Counted from the first letter of the stretch, positions 35,727 to 43,979 are shown. The stretch: 64,000 bases of DNA from Streptomyces bluensis (GCF_014650715.1 NZ_BMVM01000006.1:124001-188000); one strand, 5' to 3'. Numbers and translations: made by a program. The notes: generated by a model not told the origin, from the letters alone.

Positions 35727-37310
35727 ATGACCGTTTTGGATGATGCGCCGAGTGAGCCGACCGACGCGCGCGGGCGTGTGGCCGAACTGCACGAGATCCG
35801 GGCGCAGGCGCTGGCCGGGCCCAGCGAGAAGGCGACCGCGGCGCAGCACGCCAAGGGGAAACTGACCGCGCGGGAGCGGATCGAGCTCCTGCTCGACCCG
35901 GGTTCGTTCAACGAGGTCGAGCAGTTGCGCCGGCACCGGGCGACCGGGTTCGGCCTGGAGGCCAAGAAGCCCTACACGGACGGTGTCATCACCGGGTGGG
36001 GCACGGTGGAGGGCCGGACGGTCTTCGTGTACGCGCACGACTTCCGTATCTTCGGCGGTGCGCTGGGCGAGGCCCACGCCACGAAGATCCACAAGATCAT
36101 GGACATGGCCATCGCGGCCGGGGCGCCGCTGGTCTCCCTCAACGACGGCGCGGGCGCCCGGATCCAGGAGGGCGTCAGCGCCCTCGCCGGCTACGGCGGC
36201 ATCTTCCAGCGCAACACCAAGGCGAGCGGTGTCATCCCGCAGATCTCCGTGATGCTGGGCCCGTGCGCGGGCGGTGCCGCGTACTCGCCTGCCCTGACGG
36301 ACTTCGTGTTCATGGTCCGCGACACCTCGCAGATGTTCATCACCGGCCCGGACGTGGTCAAGGCGGTCACGGGCGAGGAGATCACCCAGAACGGCCTCGG
36401 CGGCGCGGACGTCCACGCCGAGACCTCCGGCGTCTGCCACTTCGCGTACGACGACGAGGAGACGTGCATCCACGAGGTGCGCTACCTGCTGTCGCTGCTC
36501 CCGCAGAACAACCGGGAGAACCCGCCGCGCGTGGAGTGCACGGACCCCGCCGAGCGGCGCTCCGACATCCTCCTCGACCTGGTCCCGGCGGACGGCAACC
36601 GCCCGTACGACATGGCCAAGGTCATCGAGGAACTCGTCGACGACGGGGACTACCTGGAGGTCCACGAGCGCTGGGCCCGCAACATCATCTGCGCCCTGGC
36701 CCGCCTGGACGGCCAGGTGGTGGGCATCGTCGCCAACCAGCCCCAGTCCCTGGCCGGGGTCCTGGACATCGAGGCATCGGAGAAAGCTGCGCGCTTTGTC
36801 CAGATGTGCGACGCTTTCAATATCCCGATCATCACGTTCCTGGACGTGCCCGGGTTCCTCCCGGGCGTCGACCAGGAGCACGGCGGAATCATCCGGCACG
36901 GCGCGAAGCTCCTCTACGCCTACTGCAACGCGACCGTGCCGAGGATCTCGCTGATCCTGCGCAAGGCCTACGGAGGTGCGTACATCGTCATGGACTCCCA
37001 GTCCATCGGTGCGGACCTCACGTACGCGTGGCCGACCAACGAGATCGCGGTGATGGGCGCGGAGGGCGCCGCCAACGTCATCTTCCGCCGGCAGATCGCC
37101 GAGGCCGAGGACCCCGAGGCGATGCGGGCACGCATGGTCAAGGAGTACAAGTCCGAGCTGATGCACCCGTACTACGCGGCCGAACGCGGCCTGGTCGACG
37201 ACGTCATCGACCCCGCCGAAACCCGCGAGATCCTCATCCGCTCCCTGGCGATGCTCCACACCAAGCACGCCGACCTGCCCTCCCGCAAGCACGGCAACCC
37301 GCCGCAGTAG
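35727..37310 (+). CDS. accB: Acyl-CoA carboxylase beta (carboxyltransferase) subunit
   Basis: Carboxyltransferase subunit (527 aa) that moves carboxyl from biotin to acetyl- or propionyl-CoA, giving malonyl-CoA or methylmalonyl-CoA for fatty acids and polyketides. Both crotonase-fold halves are present: N-terminal AHDFRIFGGALGEAHATKI and GPCAGGAAYSPALTD, C-terminal VPGFLPGVDQEHGGIIRHGAK and RKAYGGAYIVMDSQ. The sequence from MTVLDDAP onward closely resembles the AccB of S. coelicolor as I remember it. It needs a separate biotinylated alpha subunit, not in this window. The tiny epsilon subunit gene follows. Confidence 0.93.
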   Translation: MTVLDDAPSEPTDARGRVAELHEIRAQALAGPSEKATAAQHAKGKLTARERIELLLDPGSFNEVEQLRRHRATGFGLEAKKPYTDGVITGWGTVEGRTVFVYAHDFRIFGGALGEAHATKIHKIMDMAIAAGAPLVSLNDGAGARIQEGVSALAGYGGIFQRNTKASGVIPQISVMLGPCAGGAAYSPALTDFVFMVRDTSQMFITGPDVVKAVTGEEITQNGLGGADVHAETSGVCHFAYDDEETCIHEVRYLLSLLPQNNRENPPRVECTDPAERRSDILLDLVPADGNRPYDMAKVIEELVDDGDYLEVHERWARNIICALARLDGQVVGIVANQPQSLAGVLDIEASEKAARFVQMCDAFNIPIITFLDVPGFLPGVDQEHGGIIRHGAKLLYAYCNATVPRISLILRKAYGGAYIVMDSQSIGADLTYAWPTNEIAVMGAEGAANVIFRRQIAEAEDPEAMRARMVKEYKSELMHPYYAAERGLVDDVIDPAETREILIRSLAMLHTKHADLPSRKHGNPPQ

Positions 37311-37378
37311 TCCTCCCGGTAACCCAGCGGATCCTTCGCGGTACTCCCGCGGAAACCTCATCCACGGAGACTGAACCC

Positions 37379-37567
37379 ATGAACCTGCCTGATATCCGCG
37401 TCGAGAAGGGCCACGCCGAGCCCGAGGAAGTCGCCGCGATCACGGCCGTCCTGCTGGCCCGCGCCGCCGCCCAGCCCGCGGCGCCCGTCCACCGGGGGCG
37501 TGCGAGGGCCGGCTGGCGCCGCCTGGAGCGCGAGCCGGGCTTCCGGGCGCCGCACAGCTGGCGCTGA
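37379..37567 (+). CDS. accE: Acyl-CoA carboxylase epsilon subunit
   Basis: A 62-aa protein that in Streptomyces stabilises the carboxylase complex and raises its activity. The N-terminal NLPDIRVEKGHAEPEEVAAITAVLLAR motif and the C-terminal GWRRLEREPGFRAPHSWR are the family hallmarks. It starts 68 bp after accB and is surely co-transcribed. The protein is too small for domain assignment beyond this family. Confidence 0.9.
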   Translation: MNLPDIRVEKGHAEPEEVAAITAVLLARAAAQPAAPVHRGRARAGWRRLEREPGFRAPHSWR

Positions 37568-37592
37568 GCCTGCGGCGCTGAACCGTAAGAAA

Positions 37593-37622
37593 GGGTCCCC
37601 TCCCAACGGAGGGGCCCCTTTT
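37593..37622 (+). terminator. Terminator after accBE
   Basis: GGGTCCCCTCC and GGAGGGGCCC form a stem with one mismatch and a CAAC loop, followed by TTTTCGTTT. It closes the accBE operon and marks the border of the accessory region. Confidence 0.85.
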
Positions 37623-37755
37623 CGTTTGGGTGAGACTTGTCTGGGCGAAGGGGCGCAACCTACCCCGACATACAGTTTCTGTTTCCTGTTTATTCATCTC
37701 CAGTCCCCTTAGTAGCCCGCTTGGAAATCGAAGTGGGTCTCTTATTGGCAAAGTC

Positions 37756-37785
37756 TTGACCGTGTCTGGTCAATGCGAGTAGAAC
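37756..37785 (+). promoter_or_regulatory. Possible promoter of the Rhs/LamG remnant
   Basis: TTGACC (37756-37761) and TAGAAC (37780-37785) with 18-bp spacing, 41 bp before GTG 37827. Confidence 0.4.
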
Positions 37786-37826
37786 TGGCGCACCAGTGTG
37801 AAGATCGTGTGACTCGGGGGGCTGTT

Positions 37827-38174
37827 GTGCTGTCGAATGTGACGGCCTGTCATGTCGGTGTGCGCCGAAGACGTCTGCGTGATTTGGCGACCCTTCTGAC
37901 ATCGATGGGTGTACTCGCGGGAATTCCTGCTGTAGGCATCTCAGTAGGCACTCCGGCAGCACACGCGAATCCCGTATCCAGCTCTTCTGCGGAAAATGTT
38001 TCCGAAGCTGCGGCAGCCTCCGATGAGGCGGCGGAGACCGGTGAGCGGGTGGAGATCGAGGAGGAGCGCACCGAATACACGACGACGTACGCGAATCCCG
38101 ACGGTGTCACTTTCTCTCTCAGCCAGTCCACCGTTCCGGTGCAATGGGTGGACGAGTGGACGATCGTCGAGTAG
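37827..38174 (+). pseudogene. N-terminal stub of a secreted LamG/Rhs-type protein
   Basis: Encodes 115 aa: a basic start with VRRRRLRDLATLL, a signal peptide to AHAN, an Ala/Ser/Glu-rich linker, then ERVEIEEERTEYTTTYANPDGVTFSLSQSTVPVQW. The last part is the characteristic opening of very large Streptomyces secreted proteins with LamG or Rhs-repeat domains, which normally continue for 1000-2000 residues. Here the frame stops after VDEWTIVE, so only the export and pro-region remain. GTG 37827 has GGGGGG just upstream. It might still be expressed as a small secreted protein. Confidence 0.6.
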
Positions 38175-38608
38175 GGCCGGTTGCGAGGCGTCGTGGTGCC
38201 CGGCGATGGAGAGACTGGCGGTGGGCGGCTCTACTACCCGGCGCGGTCCTTTTGATGTCTGGCTGCTATGTCTCCACTGACTACGGACTATACCCGGAAG
38301 GAAAACTCGTCCAGAAGGCTTCACTGGTGCGCGAGTGGGCGGGTGATGGAGCCGAGCTTGCACTGAAGGAGAATGCCACATTCTCGGCGGCCGGGCTTAT
38401 GCTCGAATATTTTGAGTGCTCCTCGGGCGGAATCCAGAAGAAGTCAGGTGGCGGCACATGGACTACGATTGAAGACGGAGATACCACCACCGTGCTGATC
38501 GACTTCCAAGACGGCTGCTCCGCCACTTTGTGGGCTGGCGAATCCGAAGGGAAGACCGTCCTTTGGGCCACGCAGGCGGATGAGGCCGAGGTGCTGATCC
38601 TCAAGTGA
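38144..38608 (+). CDS. Hypothetical lipoprotein
   Basis: A 154-aa protein with an Arg-rich start, one hydrophobic segment and a lipobox LLMSGC (Cys ~41). The mature part has two further Cys residues (FECSSG, DGCSATL), which could form a disulphide. It overlaps the end of the preceding stub by 31 bp in another frame. No family recognised. The base composition is less GC-biased than in the flanking core genes, as across this whole accessory block. The start is uncertain because no good ribosome site is seen. Confidence 0.6.
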   Translation: MGGRVDDRRVGPVARRRGARRWRDWRWAALLPGAVLLMSGCYVSTDYGLYPEGKLVQKASLVREWAGDGAELALKENATFSAAGLMLEYFECSSGGIQKKSGGGTWTTIEDGDTTTVLIDFQDGCSATLWAGESEGKTVLWATQADEAEVLILK

Positions 38609-38885
38609 TGAACCGGAATACGCGTGGGTGACGGAGCCGCGGCGCGACTAAATGGAAAGCGGACGACGCCTGGATCTGGTGGAGAGGCGGGAAAAGGGGC
38701 GACAGACAGTCGCATTTCATGCGCATCACCTTCCGCATGATGAGTCCCAACTGACGTAGCAGGGGACGGTGGGAACGAATACCAAGACGGGCCGACTCGT
38801 TGCAACCCGCGTGAGGAAACTCGTCAACAGCAATGCGAACTGACAGAAGCCGGATCACGAGACACCAGAGGGAAGTGAGCAGCGC

Positions 38886-39296
38886 TTGAGTCGTCTCGAT
38901 TGGCTCGTCAGAGTCGTCACCGTCCAGGAGAATGTGCGCGATTCCTGCCTTGTCGTCGGAATCGCGGAAGATGAGCATGGTGAAGGGGGGTACTTCATCT
39001 TCCAATGCGGTCTGGAAACGCTAGACGAACAGGCTCAAAGTCTAGAGCTTGACAGCTACTGCATCCTGAATGATGCGGGGGGTGTTCAGTATGGCGGCCT
39101 GAACGAAGTTTCCCTGTATCCGGGCAGAGTTCGCTTTCACTTCAGCCCCGAAGCGGCCGTGGAACTTGAACTTCCAGAGCAAGAGATCGAGCTCGGCCTT
39201 ACGTCAGGGGTAGATATTGAGAGCCTCCGTGGCGGCCTACGTAGAGTCCTGACCTACGGAAAACCGGCTAAGATTCCTGGAATCTTGGATCTCTAG
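38886..39296 (+). CDS. Imm10-like immunity protein (orphan)
   Basis: A 136-aa protein starting at TTG 38886. The pattern QYGGLNEVSLYPGRVRFHFSPEAAVELELPEQEIELGL is typical of the Imm10 family, whose members protect against polymorphic or contact-dependent toxins. No toxin gene is adjacent; the nearest relative of such a system is the secreted-protein stub 700 bp upstream. Either a left-over of a decayed toxin locus or an orphan kept for defence against neighbours. The family call is from pattern memory. Confidence 0.6.
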   Translation: MSRLDWLVRVVTVQENVRDSCLVVGIAEDEHGEGGYFIFQCGLETLDEQAQSLELDSYCILNDAGGVQYGGLNEVSLYPGRVRFHFSPEAAVELELPEQEIELGLTSGVDIESLRGGLRRVLTYGKPAKIPGILDL

Positions 39297-39350
39297 TGTC
39301 TCGTGATCCGGTTTGTGTCACCTGAAGCTCCGTGATTCGTTGGGCAGCCT

Positions 39351-39560
39351 GTGAACCTCTATTCGGAACGGGCCGCGGAGTTGCGGTCATTGGTGGCGGA
39401 CAAGCACGTTACGGAGGATGTGGCCTTGCGGGCCCGCATCGTGTTGTGGGCCGCTTAGGGCCACCGTCGTAATGACATCGCCGAACTCGCTGCGTGTCTG
39501 CCCGGACGTGGACCGCATCAGGACCCGGTACACCGAGCCGGACTGGGAATGGTGTGGTGA
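39351..39560 (+). pseudogene. IS630-family transposase remnant
   Basis: GTG 39351 opens a frame reading YSERAAELRSLVADKH then EDVALRARIVLWAA, stopped by TAG at 39456-39458. It resumes as GHRRNDIAELAACLPG in the same frame. This is the N-terminal HTH region of IS630-type transposases. The catalytic DDE part is absent. It runs into the next partial gene, which suggests an insertion followed by deletion. Confidence 0.65.
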
Positions 39561-39565
39561 ATGCG

Positions 39566-39892
39566 ATGGAGCAGGTCTGTAACTGGCTCAAACGTGAAAA
39601 CTTGAAAGGTTTTCTGGTTGCGCTCTCCAGTCTTGTCGAATATCGATTCGATGACTGTGATTGGAGTGCATTCGAAGGCGGTCTTGATGAAGTGTCTGAC
39701 GATGGATGGTTCAGGTATCCACTCGTCGGGAGTGCAACGCTAGATATTTCCGTGTTGAGGCAGTTCGCGCCCTCGGTGCTGTACGAAGACTTCTGCCAGT
39801 TCCAGGACGGCATGCTCTGCCCTTGCCAGTTCTACGACTCGCGCCGGATATGTGTCACGAAGACCCGTGACTTGCTGCCCGGGACTCCTTGA
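39566..39892 (+). pseudogene. Truncated conserved gene fused out of register to a DUF397 fragment
   Basis: ATG 39566 starts MEQVCNWLKRENLKGFLVALS then EYRFDDCDWSAFEGGLDEVSDDGWFRYPLVGSATLDISV, an acidic conserved-looking protein of unknown family. After about 39750 the translation is simply the antisense of a DUF397 start lying on the minus strand. The original 3' part has therefore been replaced. The remaining 62 residues may still fold, but the locus looks recombined. Located between an IS630 scar and the intact DUF397 gene. Confidence 0.55.
39754..39813 (-). pseudogene. Duplicated N-terminal fragment of a DUF397 gene
   Basis: Minus strand reads MPSWNWQKSSYSTEGANCLN, a near copy of the first 20 residues of the intact DUF397 protein at 39855-40055 (MPSLNWQKSSFSAEAANCVN). 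It then diverges. It is a partial second copy left by duplication or recombination. Confidence 0.7.
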
Positions 39893-40055
39893 CAGTCGCC
39901 AGCAATGTGGAGAGTCCTGCTCGGTTCACGACCAGTATTCGGTCAGGCTCGTCACTCTCGCGCAGGCGGAGGGTGCCGTCAGGCATGGCGGCGACGTTCA
40001 CGCAGTTTGCCGCTTCGGCGCTGAATGACGACTTCTGCCAGTTCAGGGTGGGCAT
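39855..40055 (-). CDS. DUF397 protein
   Basis: A 66-aa protein with the DUF397 pattern WQKSSFSAEAANCVNVA, DGTLRLRESDEPD and LSTLLATVK. These small proteins are encoded next to XRE/DUF5753 regulators throughout Streptomyces (WhiJ-like loci) and are thought to modulate them. It lies 18 bp downstream of such a regulator, in an operon. Confidence 0.88.
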   Translation of the reverse strand: MPTLNWQKSSFSAEAANCVNVAAMPDGTLRLRESDEPDRILVVNRAGLSTLLATVKESRAASHGSS

Positions 40056-40073
40056 GCTCTCTCCTAGCTCGCT

Positions 40074-40928
40074 CTACGTCTCGCGCAGGATGCGTGTCAT
40101 GAGGTTCCGTGACTTGGACGGTTCCAGCGCGCATGCTTCCAAGCGGTCAAGCAGCTTCCGGTATTTGGCGAGTCGGGCCTCGCCGTCGATGAAGACGGAA
40201 CCATGATCGGTGTCCAGCTGAATGGTGTCCAGGGACGGGATCGGGCCAGAGAACTGGACGATGCCGTGGCCGGCACTCGGGTAGGTGCCGGTGCTGAACG
40301 GGACAACCAGCAGTGTGATGTGGGGCTCTTCGCTACGGTCGATGAGGCGCCGTAGCTGGGCTCGGGCGATGGACTGCCCGCCGAAACCAACGCGCAGTGC
40401 GGCTTCATGAATGATTGCGGTAAGCGGCGTCGGGGGCTCCCCGTGCACGACCGACTGACGCTTGAGTCGGTGTGACACTCGGTGCTCCACCTCGTCCTGC
40501 CTCATCGGCGGAACAGCGTCACTGATCATGGCTCGCGCGTGTTCCCTGGTCTGCAACAGACCGGGAAGGTGAATCGTTGACGACACACGCAACTCTCTGG
40601 CCTGATACTCCAGTTCGGCCAGGTCCAAGGCGTCGGACGGGAGGATCTCCCGATACTCCTCCCACCAGCCGCGCGTGCGCCCACCGGTCATTGCGGCCAG
40701 GGCCTCAATGAGCTTCTCATCGTCGCAGTCGTACAGCCTTGCCAGTGCCCGGACTCGTTCCGCGCTCACCGCGTAGCCGCCAGCCTCGATGTTGCTGATG
40801 CGTGACTGTGTAGCGCCGAACAGTTCACCAGCTCGGGTGGCCGACAGGTCGGCATGTTCTCGCATCCTTCGCAGCTCAGCGCCCAAGCGCCGTTGACTGA
40901 CACTCGGCGGGAGTTTGGCGCGGGTCAT
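40074..40928 (-). CDS. XRE-family regulator with DUF5753 domain (WhiJ-like)
   Basis: A 284-aa DNA-binding protein. The helix-turn-helix is at residues ~14-70 (LGAELRRMREHADLSATRAGELFGATQSRISNIEAG). A C-terminal DUF5753 ligand or partner domain runs from about residue 100 (LPGLLQTREHARAMI) to the end. ATG 40928 follows AAGGAG with 6-nt spacing, better than an upstream start. It pairs with the DUF397 gene, as in the WhiJ family that influences development and antibiotic production. A divergent small gene begins at 41077. Confidence 0.88.
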   Translation of the reverse strand: MTRAKLPPSVSQRRLGAELRRMREHADLSATRAGELFGATQSRISNIEAGGYAVSAERVRALARLYDCDDEKLIEALAAMTGGRTRGWWEEYREILPSDALDLAELEYQARELRVSSTIHLPGLLQTREHARAMISDAVPPMRQDEVEHRVSHRLKRQSVVHGEPPTPLTAIIHEAALRVGFGGQSIARAQLRRLIDRSEEPHITLLVVPFSTGTYPSAGHGIVQFSGPIPSLDTIQLDTDHGSVFIDGEARLAKYRKLLDRLEACALEPSKSRNLMTRILRET

Positions 40929-41076
40929 GCAGTTCTCCTTGCACGGAACAGCGAAGACGTCACCCACATGAGTGCTTATGGGCTTCAGTCCACCAGTTGA
41001 TGGGCTAAATTCCAACGCTGACCTTACGCTCGTAGCGCTGAATCACCCAACTCCTTCTAACGGCTGGAGACTTCCC

Positions 41077-41406
41077 ATGGCAACCGAAACGCCGCCCCCT
41101 CCTGGTCCTGAGCAGGAAGGAGACTTCCGGCGAGAAGTCCACGCTCTGGTCAACGCCACCGCGCCCCGCCTCTTCGCGGTGGTCGAGGAGTACGCCACCG
41201 AGGACGGGCACCGTGACGCCCGCGTTGCCGCCTGGGGCCTCGCCCACGACGACGGAAGCGCCCAAGTCGCCGCTTTGGACGGTGGGTTCCGCATGTCGCT
41301 GCGTAACCCCGAGCGGGCCGCGCAGTTCATCTCCATGCGCCCCGGCAGCGTGGGCAGCCTCGTGTGGCCGCAGGCTGAGTCGGACACGGGCGGCCGTCTT
41401 GCGTGA
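41077..41406 (+). CDS. Hypothetical protein divergent from XRE regulator
   Basis: A 109-aa protein starting MATETPPPPGPEQEGDF at ATG 41077 (GGAGA upstream). The middle (EVHALVNATAPRLFAVVEEY, ARVAAWGLAHDDGSAQVAALDG) looks compact and conserved-like. Its position, divergent from an XRE/DUF397 pair, recurs in Streptomyces WhiJ-like loci, where a third small gene is often present. Function unknown. Confidence 0.65.
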   Translation: MATETPPPPGPEQEGDFRREVHALVNATAPRLFAVVEEYATEDGHRDARVAAWGLAHDDGSAQVAALDGGFRMSLRNPERAAQFISMRPGSVGSLVWPQAESDTGGRLA

Positions 41407-41516
41407 AGCGCAGGACAGGGGCGGCCGTCGGCGTTCGCACTCCGACTCAAACGCGGTCATCGCGCGTCCGGGGTGCGGGGCCCGGTCCGCCCGCCTCTAC
41501 CTTTGATCTTGCGCAG

Positions 41517-41536
41517 TGCTCCCCCGTTCGCGGGGG
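41517..41536 (+). repeat. Left-end hairpin of the IS605 element
   Basis: CTCCCCCG, loop TTCG, CGGGGGAG: a perfect 8-bp stem with a UUCG-type tetraloop. Such subterminal hairpins are the TnpA recognition structures. Confidence 0.7.
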
Positions 41537-41612
41537 AGGTGAAGCGCATCTCAATGCTGCTCTGACGTGGACTTGGCATGGGTCTGGGTCTGCACTGTTG
41601 GCCTCGGCCAGG

Positions 41613-42041
41613 TCATACGGGGCGTTGCTGGTTCTCGATGTACTGGCGTACGACGGTCAGAGGTGCCCCGCCGCAGCTTCCGGCGAAGTATGAGCCGGAC
41701 CAGAAGCGGCCGCCCCACAGATGCCGGCGGACATGTGCGTCGTATTCCTTGCGTAGGTATCGGGAGGAGACGCCCTTGAGGGAGTTGACCAGCCTGGAGA
41801 GCTGGAGCTTGGGCGGGTAGTGCACCAGCAGGTGGACGTGGTCCTCTTCGCCGTTGAACTGCTTCAGCTCGGCCTCGAAGTCCTGGCAGACCTCTCGCAT
41901 GATCTCCTCGCATCGGGTCAGCATCTCGCCCGTGAACGCCTTGCGCCGGTACTTGGTGACGAACACCAAATGCACGTGCAGGTGGTAGATGACATGACGG
42001 CCCCTTCGTACCTCGGGGTTTGGATTCCACCGTGGTGACAT
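41613..42041 (-). CDS. tnpA: IS200/IS605 transposase TnpA (Y1 HUH)
   Basis: A 142-aa single-strand transposase. HVHLLVH supplies the HUH metal motif. VVRQYIENQ carries the nucleophilic Tyr near residue 134. The fold opens with YHLHVHLVFVTKYRRKAF. Length is normal. It starts 24 bp from tnpB on the opposite strand, so the two share a promoter region. Confidence 0.92.
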   Translation of the reverse strand: MSPRWNPNPEVRRGRHVIYHLHVHLVFVTKYRRKAFTGEMLTRCEEIMREVCQDFEAELKQFNGEEDHVHLLVHYPPKLQLSRLVNSLKGVSSRYLRKEYDAHVRRHLWGGRFWSGSYFAGSCGGAPLTVVRQYIENQQRPV

Positions 42042-42064
42042 GAACCAAAGCGTATAGTGACGTT

Positions 42065-43516
42065 GTGAGTGCGGAACGTGTTCAGAGGAAGCGGCTGTTC
42101 GGGCATCGTGCCCGACTGGCGCTGACGCCTGCGCAGGTCCGGCTCATGGACGACCAGGCGCACGCGGCCCGCACCCTGTGGAACTGCCTGCACGACTGGT
42201 GGACGATGCTCCCGAAGGACAAGCGTTCCCTGGCCGCGGCGGACGCCGCCATCCGCCAGGCCCGCAAGGACATCGCCTGGCTCGCCGTGCTTCCCGCCCA
42301 GGCCGCCCAGGCGGTACTGAAGACGTACTTCCAGGCGTGGAAGAACTGCTGGGACGGCCGCGCCGACGCCCCGAACTTCAAGGCCCGCCTGCGCACGGTG
42401 ATGTCCGTGGACATCCCGCAGGGCCGGGACCTGAATATCACCCGCGTGCACCGACGCTGGGGCATGGTCAACATCCCCAGGATCGGCCGCGTCCGCTTCC
42501 GCTGGACCAAGGATCTCCCGGTCGGCAAGCATGCCGACACCGGCAACCGCATCACCGGGGCCCGGCTGGTCAAGGACGCGCTCGGCTGGCACATCGCCTT
42601 CCGCGTCCAGACCCTCGAAGCCGCCCCGGAGCCGCATACCGGCCCGGACGTCGGCATCGATGCCGGGGTGAACCTGCCCCTGGCCCTGTCGGACGGCAAC
42701 CATCACGACCACGGACGGCCACCCCGACTCCCCGACGGGACGGCCGACCGCGACAAATGGCTGAACCCGCAGGAGAAGGCCAAGCTGCTGCGCCTGGAAC
42801 GACGCGCCGCCCAGCGCAAGCAGCACCGGGGGCGCGGGGAGAAGACCTCCCGCCGTCTGCAGCACACCTACGACCAGATCAGGCAGCTCCGCGCAAAAGC
42901 CACGCGCCGTGCCGTTGACTGGCAGCACAAGACCACCACCAGCATTGCCAGGCAGTACGGCACTGTCGTGGTCGAACAGCTCAACACCACGAACATGGTC
43001 AAGTCCGCCAAGGGCACCATCGAAGAACCCGGCAAGAACGTCGCGCAGAAGTCCGGCCTGAACCGCTCCATCAGCCAGGAGGCATGGGGCCGCACTGTGA
43101 CGATGCTGACGTACAAGACCGCCCGCCACGGCGGCACCCTGCACAAGGTTCCCGCCCCCGGCACCTCCCTGCGCTGCTCAGCCTGTGGTCTCACCACGCC
43201 GGGCAGCCGGGAGGACCAGGCCACGTTCGTGTGCAAGAACCCCGACTGCGGCTGGTCCGGCAACGCCGACTGGAACGCAGCCCGGAACGTCTTGCACCTG
43301 TATCGGATGGGCCACGCGCTCATCCCGGCTGCCGGGAGGGCAGTCGTCAGGCGTCCCCGTGGCGTCAAGCCCGCCGCCGCAAGGCAGGCAGGAATCACCC
43401 TCGTTCACGAGGGAGAGCACTTCAACGTGGGCAGCCACTCACCCGCTCGCTCCTCGCCGGCGGTCGCCGATCATGGCCCACGAAGTCGTTCCGAACGCAT
43501 GCGAGAGAACGCCTGA
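42065..43516 (+). CDS. tnpB: TnpB RNA-guided endonuclease of IS605 element
   Basis: A 483-aa TnpB, ancestor-type relative of Cas12. The RuvC-like centre is intact: Asp in GIDAGVNLPLAL (~198), Glu in VVVEQLN (~302) and Asp in GNADWNAARN (~400). A zinc finger has CSACG and CKNPDCG. The reading frame has no stop before the right-end hairpin at 43398-43413 and continues about 100 bp into flanking DNA, adding roughly 35 foreign residues. The guide (omega) RNA in such elements comes from the 3' end of tnpB and the right end, so it should span about 43250-43430. Confidence 0.9.
   Translation: MSAERVQRKRLFGHRARLALTPAQVRLMDDQAHAARTLWNCLHDWWTMLPKDKRSLAAADAAIRQARKDIAWLAVLPAQAAQAVLKTYFQAWKNCWDGRADAPNFKARLRTVMSVDIPQGRDLNITRVHRRWGMVNIPRIGRVRFRWTKDLPVGKHADTGNRITGARLVKDALGWHIAFRVQTLEAAPEPHTGPDVGIDAGVNLPLALSDGNHHDHGRPPRLPDGTADRDKWLNPQEKAKLLRLERRAAQRKQHRGRGEKTSRRLQHTYDQIRQLRAKATRRAVDWQHKTTTSIARQYGTVVVEQLNTTNMVKSAKGTIEEPGKNVAQKSGLNRSISQEAWGRTVTMLTYKTARHGGTLHKVPAPGTSLRCSACGLTTPGSREDQATFVCKNPDCGWSGNADWNAARNVLHLYRMGHALIPAAGRAVVRRPRGVKPAAARQAGITLVHEGEHFNVGSHSPARSSPAVADHGPRSRSERMRENA
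43398..43413 (+). repeat. Right-end hairpin of the IS605 element
   Basis: CCCTCG, loop TTCA, CGAGGG. It lies inside the tnpB reading frame and is probably part of the omega RNA scaffold. Confidence 0.65.
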
Positions 43517-43841
43517 TGCCATTCGCGCGGCGCTTGAGCGGCGACCGGACTGGCTTCAGGCGTTCGAGCAGGACTGGCTCAGCGCCGCTGCCGACTTCGA
43601 TCAGGGTGCCCTGGATGGCGTACTCGACAAGTGGTTGCCGTTTGCCTGCGCCTGCGCGACACCGGGCTACCTGGACCAGGTCGAGCAGGCCGTCAAGCGC
43701 ATGACCGAGGGTGACGCCCAGGAGCTGGTCTTCTGGGGCGAGGAGGGGCGTCCCTTTCGATGCCGCCGACAACCCCCTGGATACGGGCAGGTGGGCGTGA
43801 GCGCGTACACGATCAGGTACGTGGACCGAGCCACGTGGTGA
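43473..43841 (+). CDS. DUF6247-like protein (antitoxin-like), with altered C-terminus
   Basis: A 122-aa product starting MAHEVVPNACERTPDAIRAALE. Residues ~12-90 (WLQAFEQDWLSAAADFDQGALDGVLDKWL) resemble DUF6247 proteins, which are often encoded before RelE/ParE-like toxins. The last 35 residues (after FWGEEG) do not look like that family; GVSAYTIRYVDRATW resembles the start of a RelE-type toxin, so a toxin stub may be fused in frame. It overlaps the run-through end of tnpB by 44 bp. Family call tentative. Confidence 0.55.
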   Translation: MAHEVVPNACERTPDAIRAALERRPDWLQAFEQDWLSAAADFDQGALDGVLDKWLPFACACATPGYLDQVEQAVKRMTEGDAQELVFWGEEGRPFRCRRQPPGYGQVGVSAYTIRYVDRATW

Positions 43842-43979
43842 TCAATGTGATCGATCTGGTCGCGATCTGAGTTCCAGTTCCGGTACCAGGATGGGAGCCG
43901 TCCAGCCTTATTGTGTGCGGGGGATGGCGTGGCACTTCTGCCGTGACGCAGACGCAGACGCAGACCCAGACAAGACGCA

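Larger units (their letters stand above)
41517..43413. mobile_element. IS200/IS605-family element (tnpA + tnpB)
   Basis: Divergent tnpA (minus) and tnpB (plus) are flanked by terminal hairpins at 41517-41536 and 43398-43413. The right hairpin is followed by GAGAGCACTTCAACG, typical of the right end of actinobacterial IS605 elements. The exact outer cleavage points are not resolved by eye. Both proteins look intact, so the element may be mobile. There are no terminal inverted repeats or target duplication, as expected for this single-strand transposition family. Confidence 0.8.

Noticed and set aside
43951..43977. Tandem GACGCA repeat
   Set aside because: About four 6-bp units between genes, too short and isolated to mean more than slippage.
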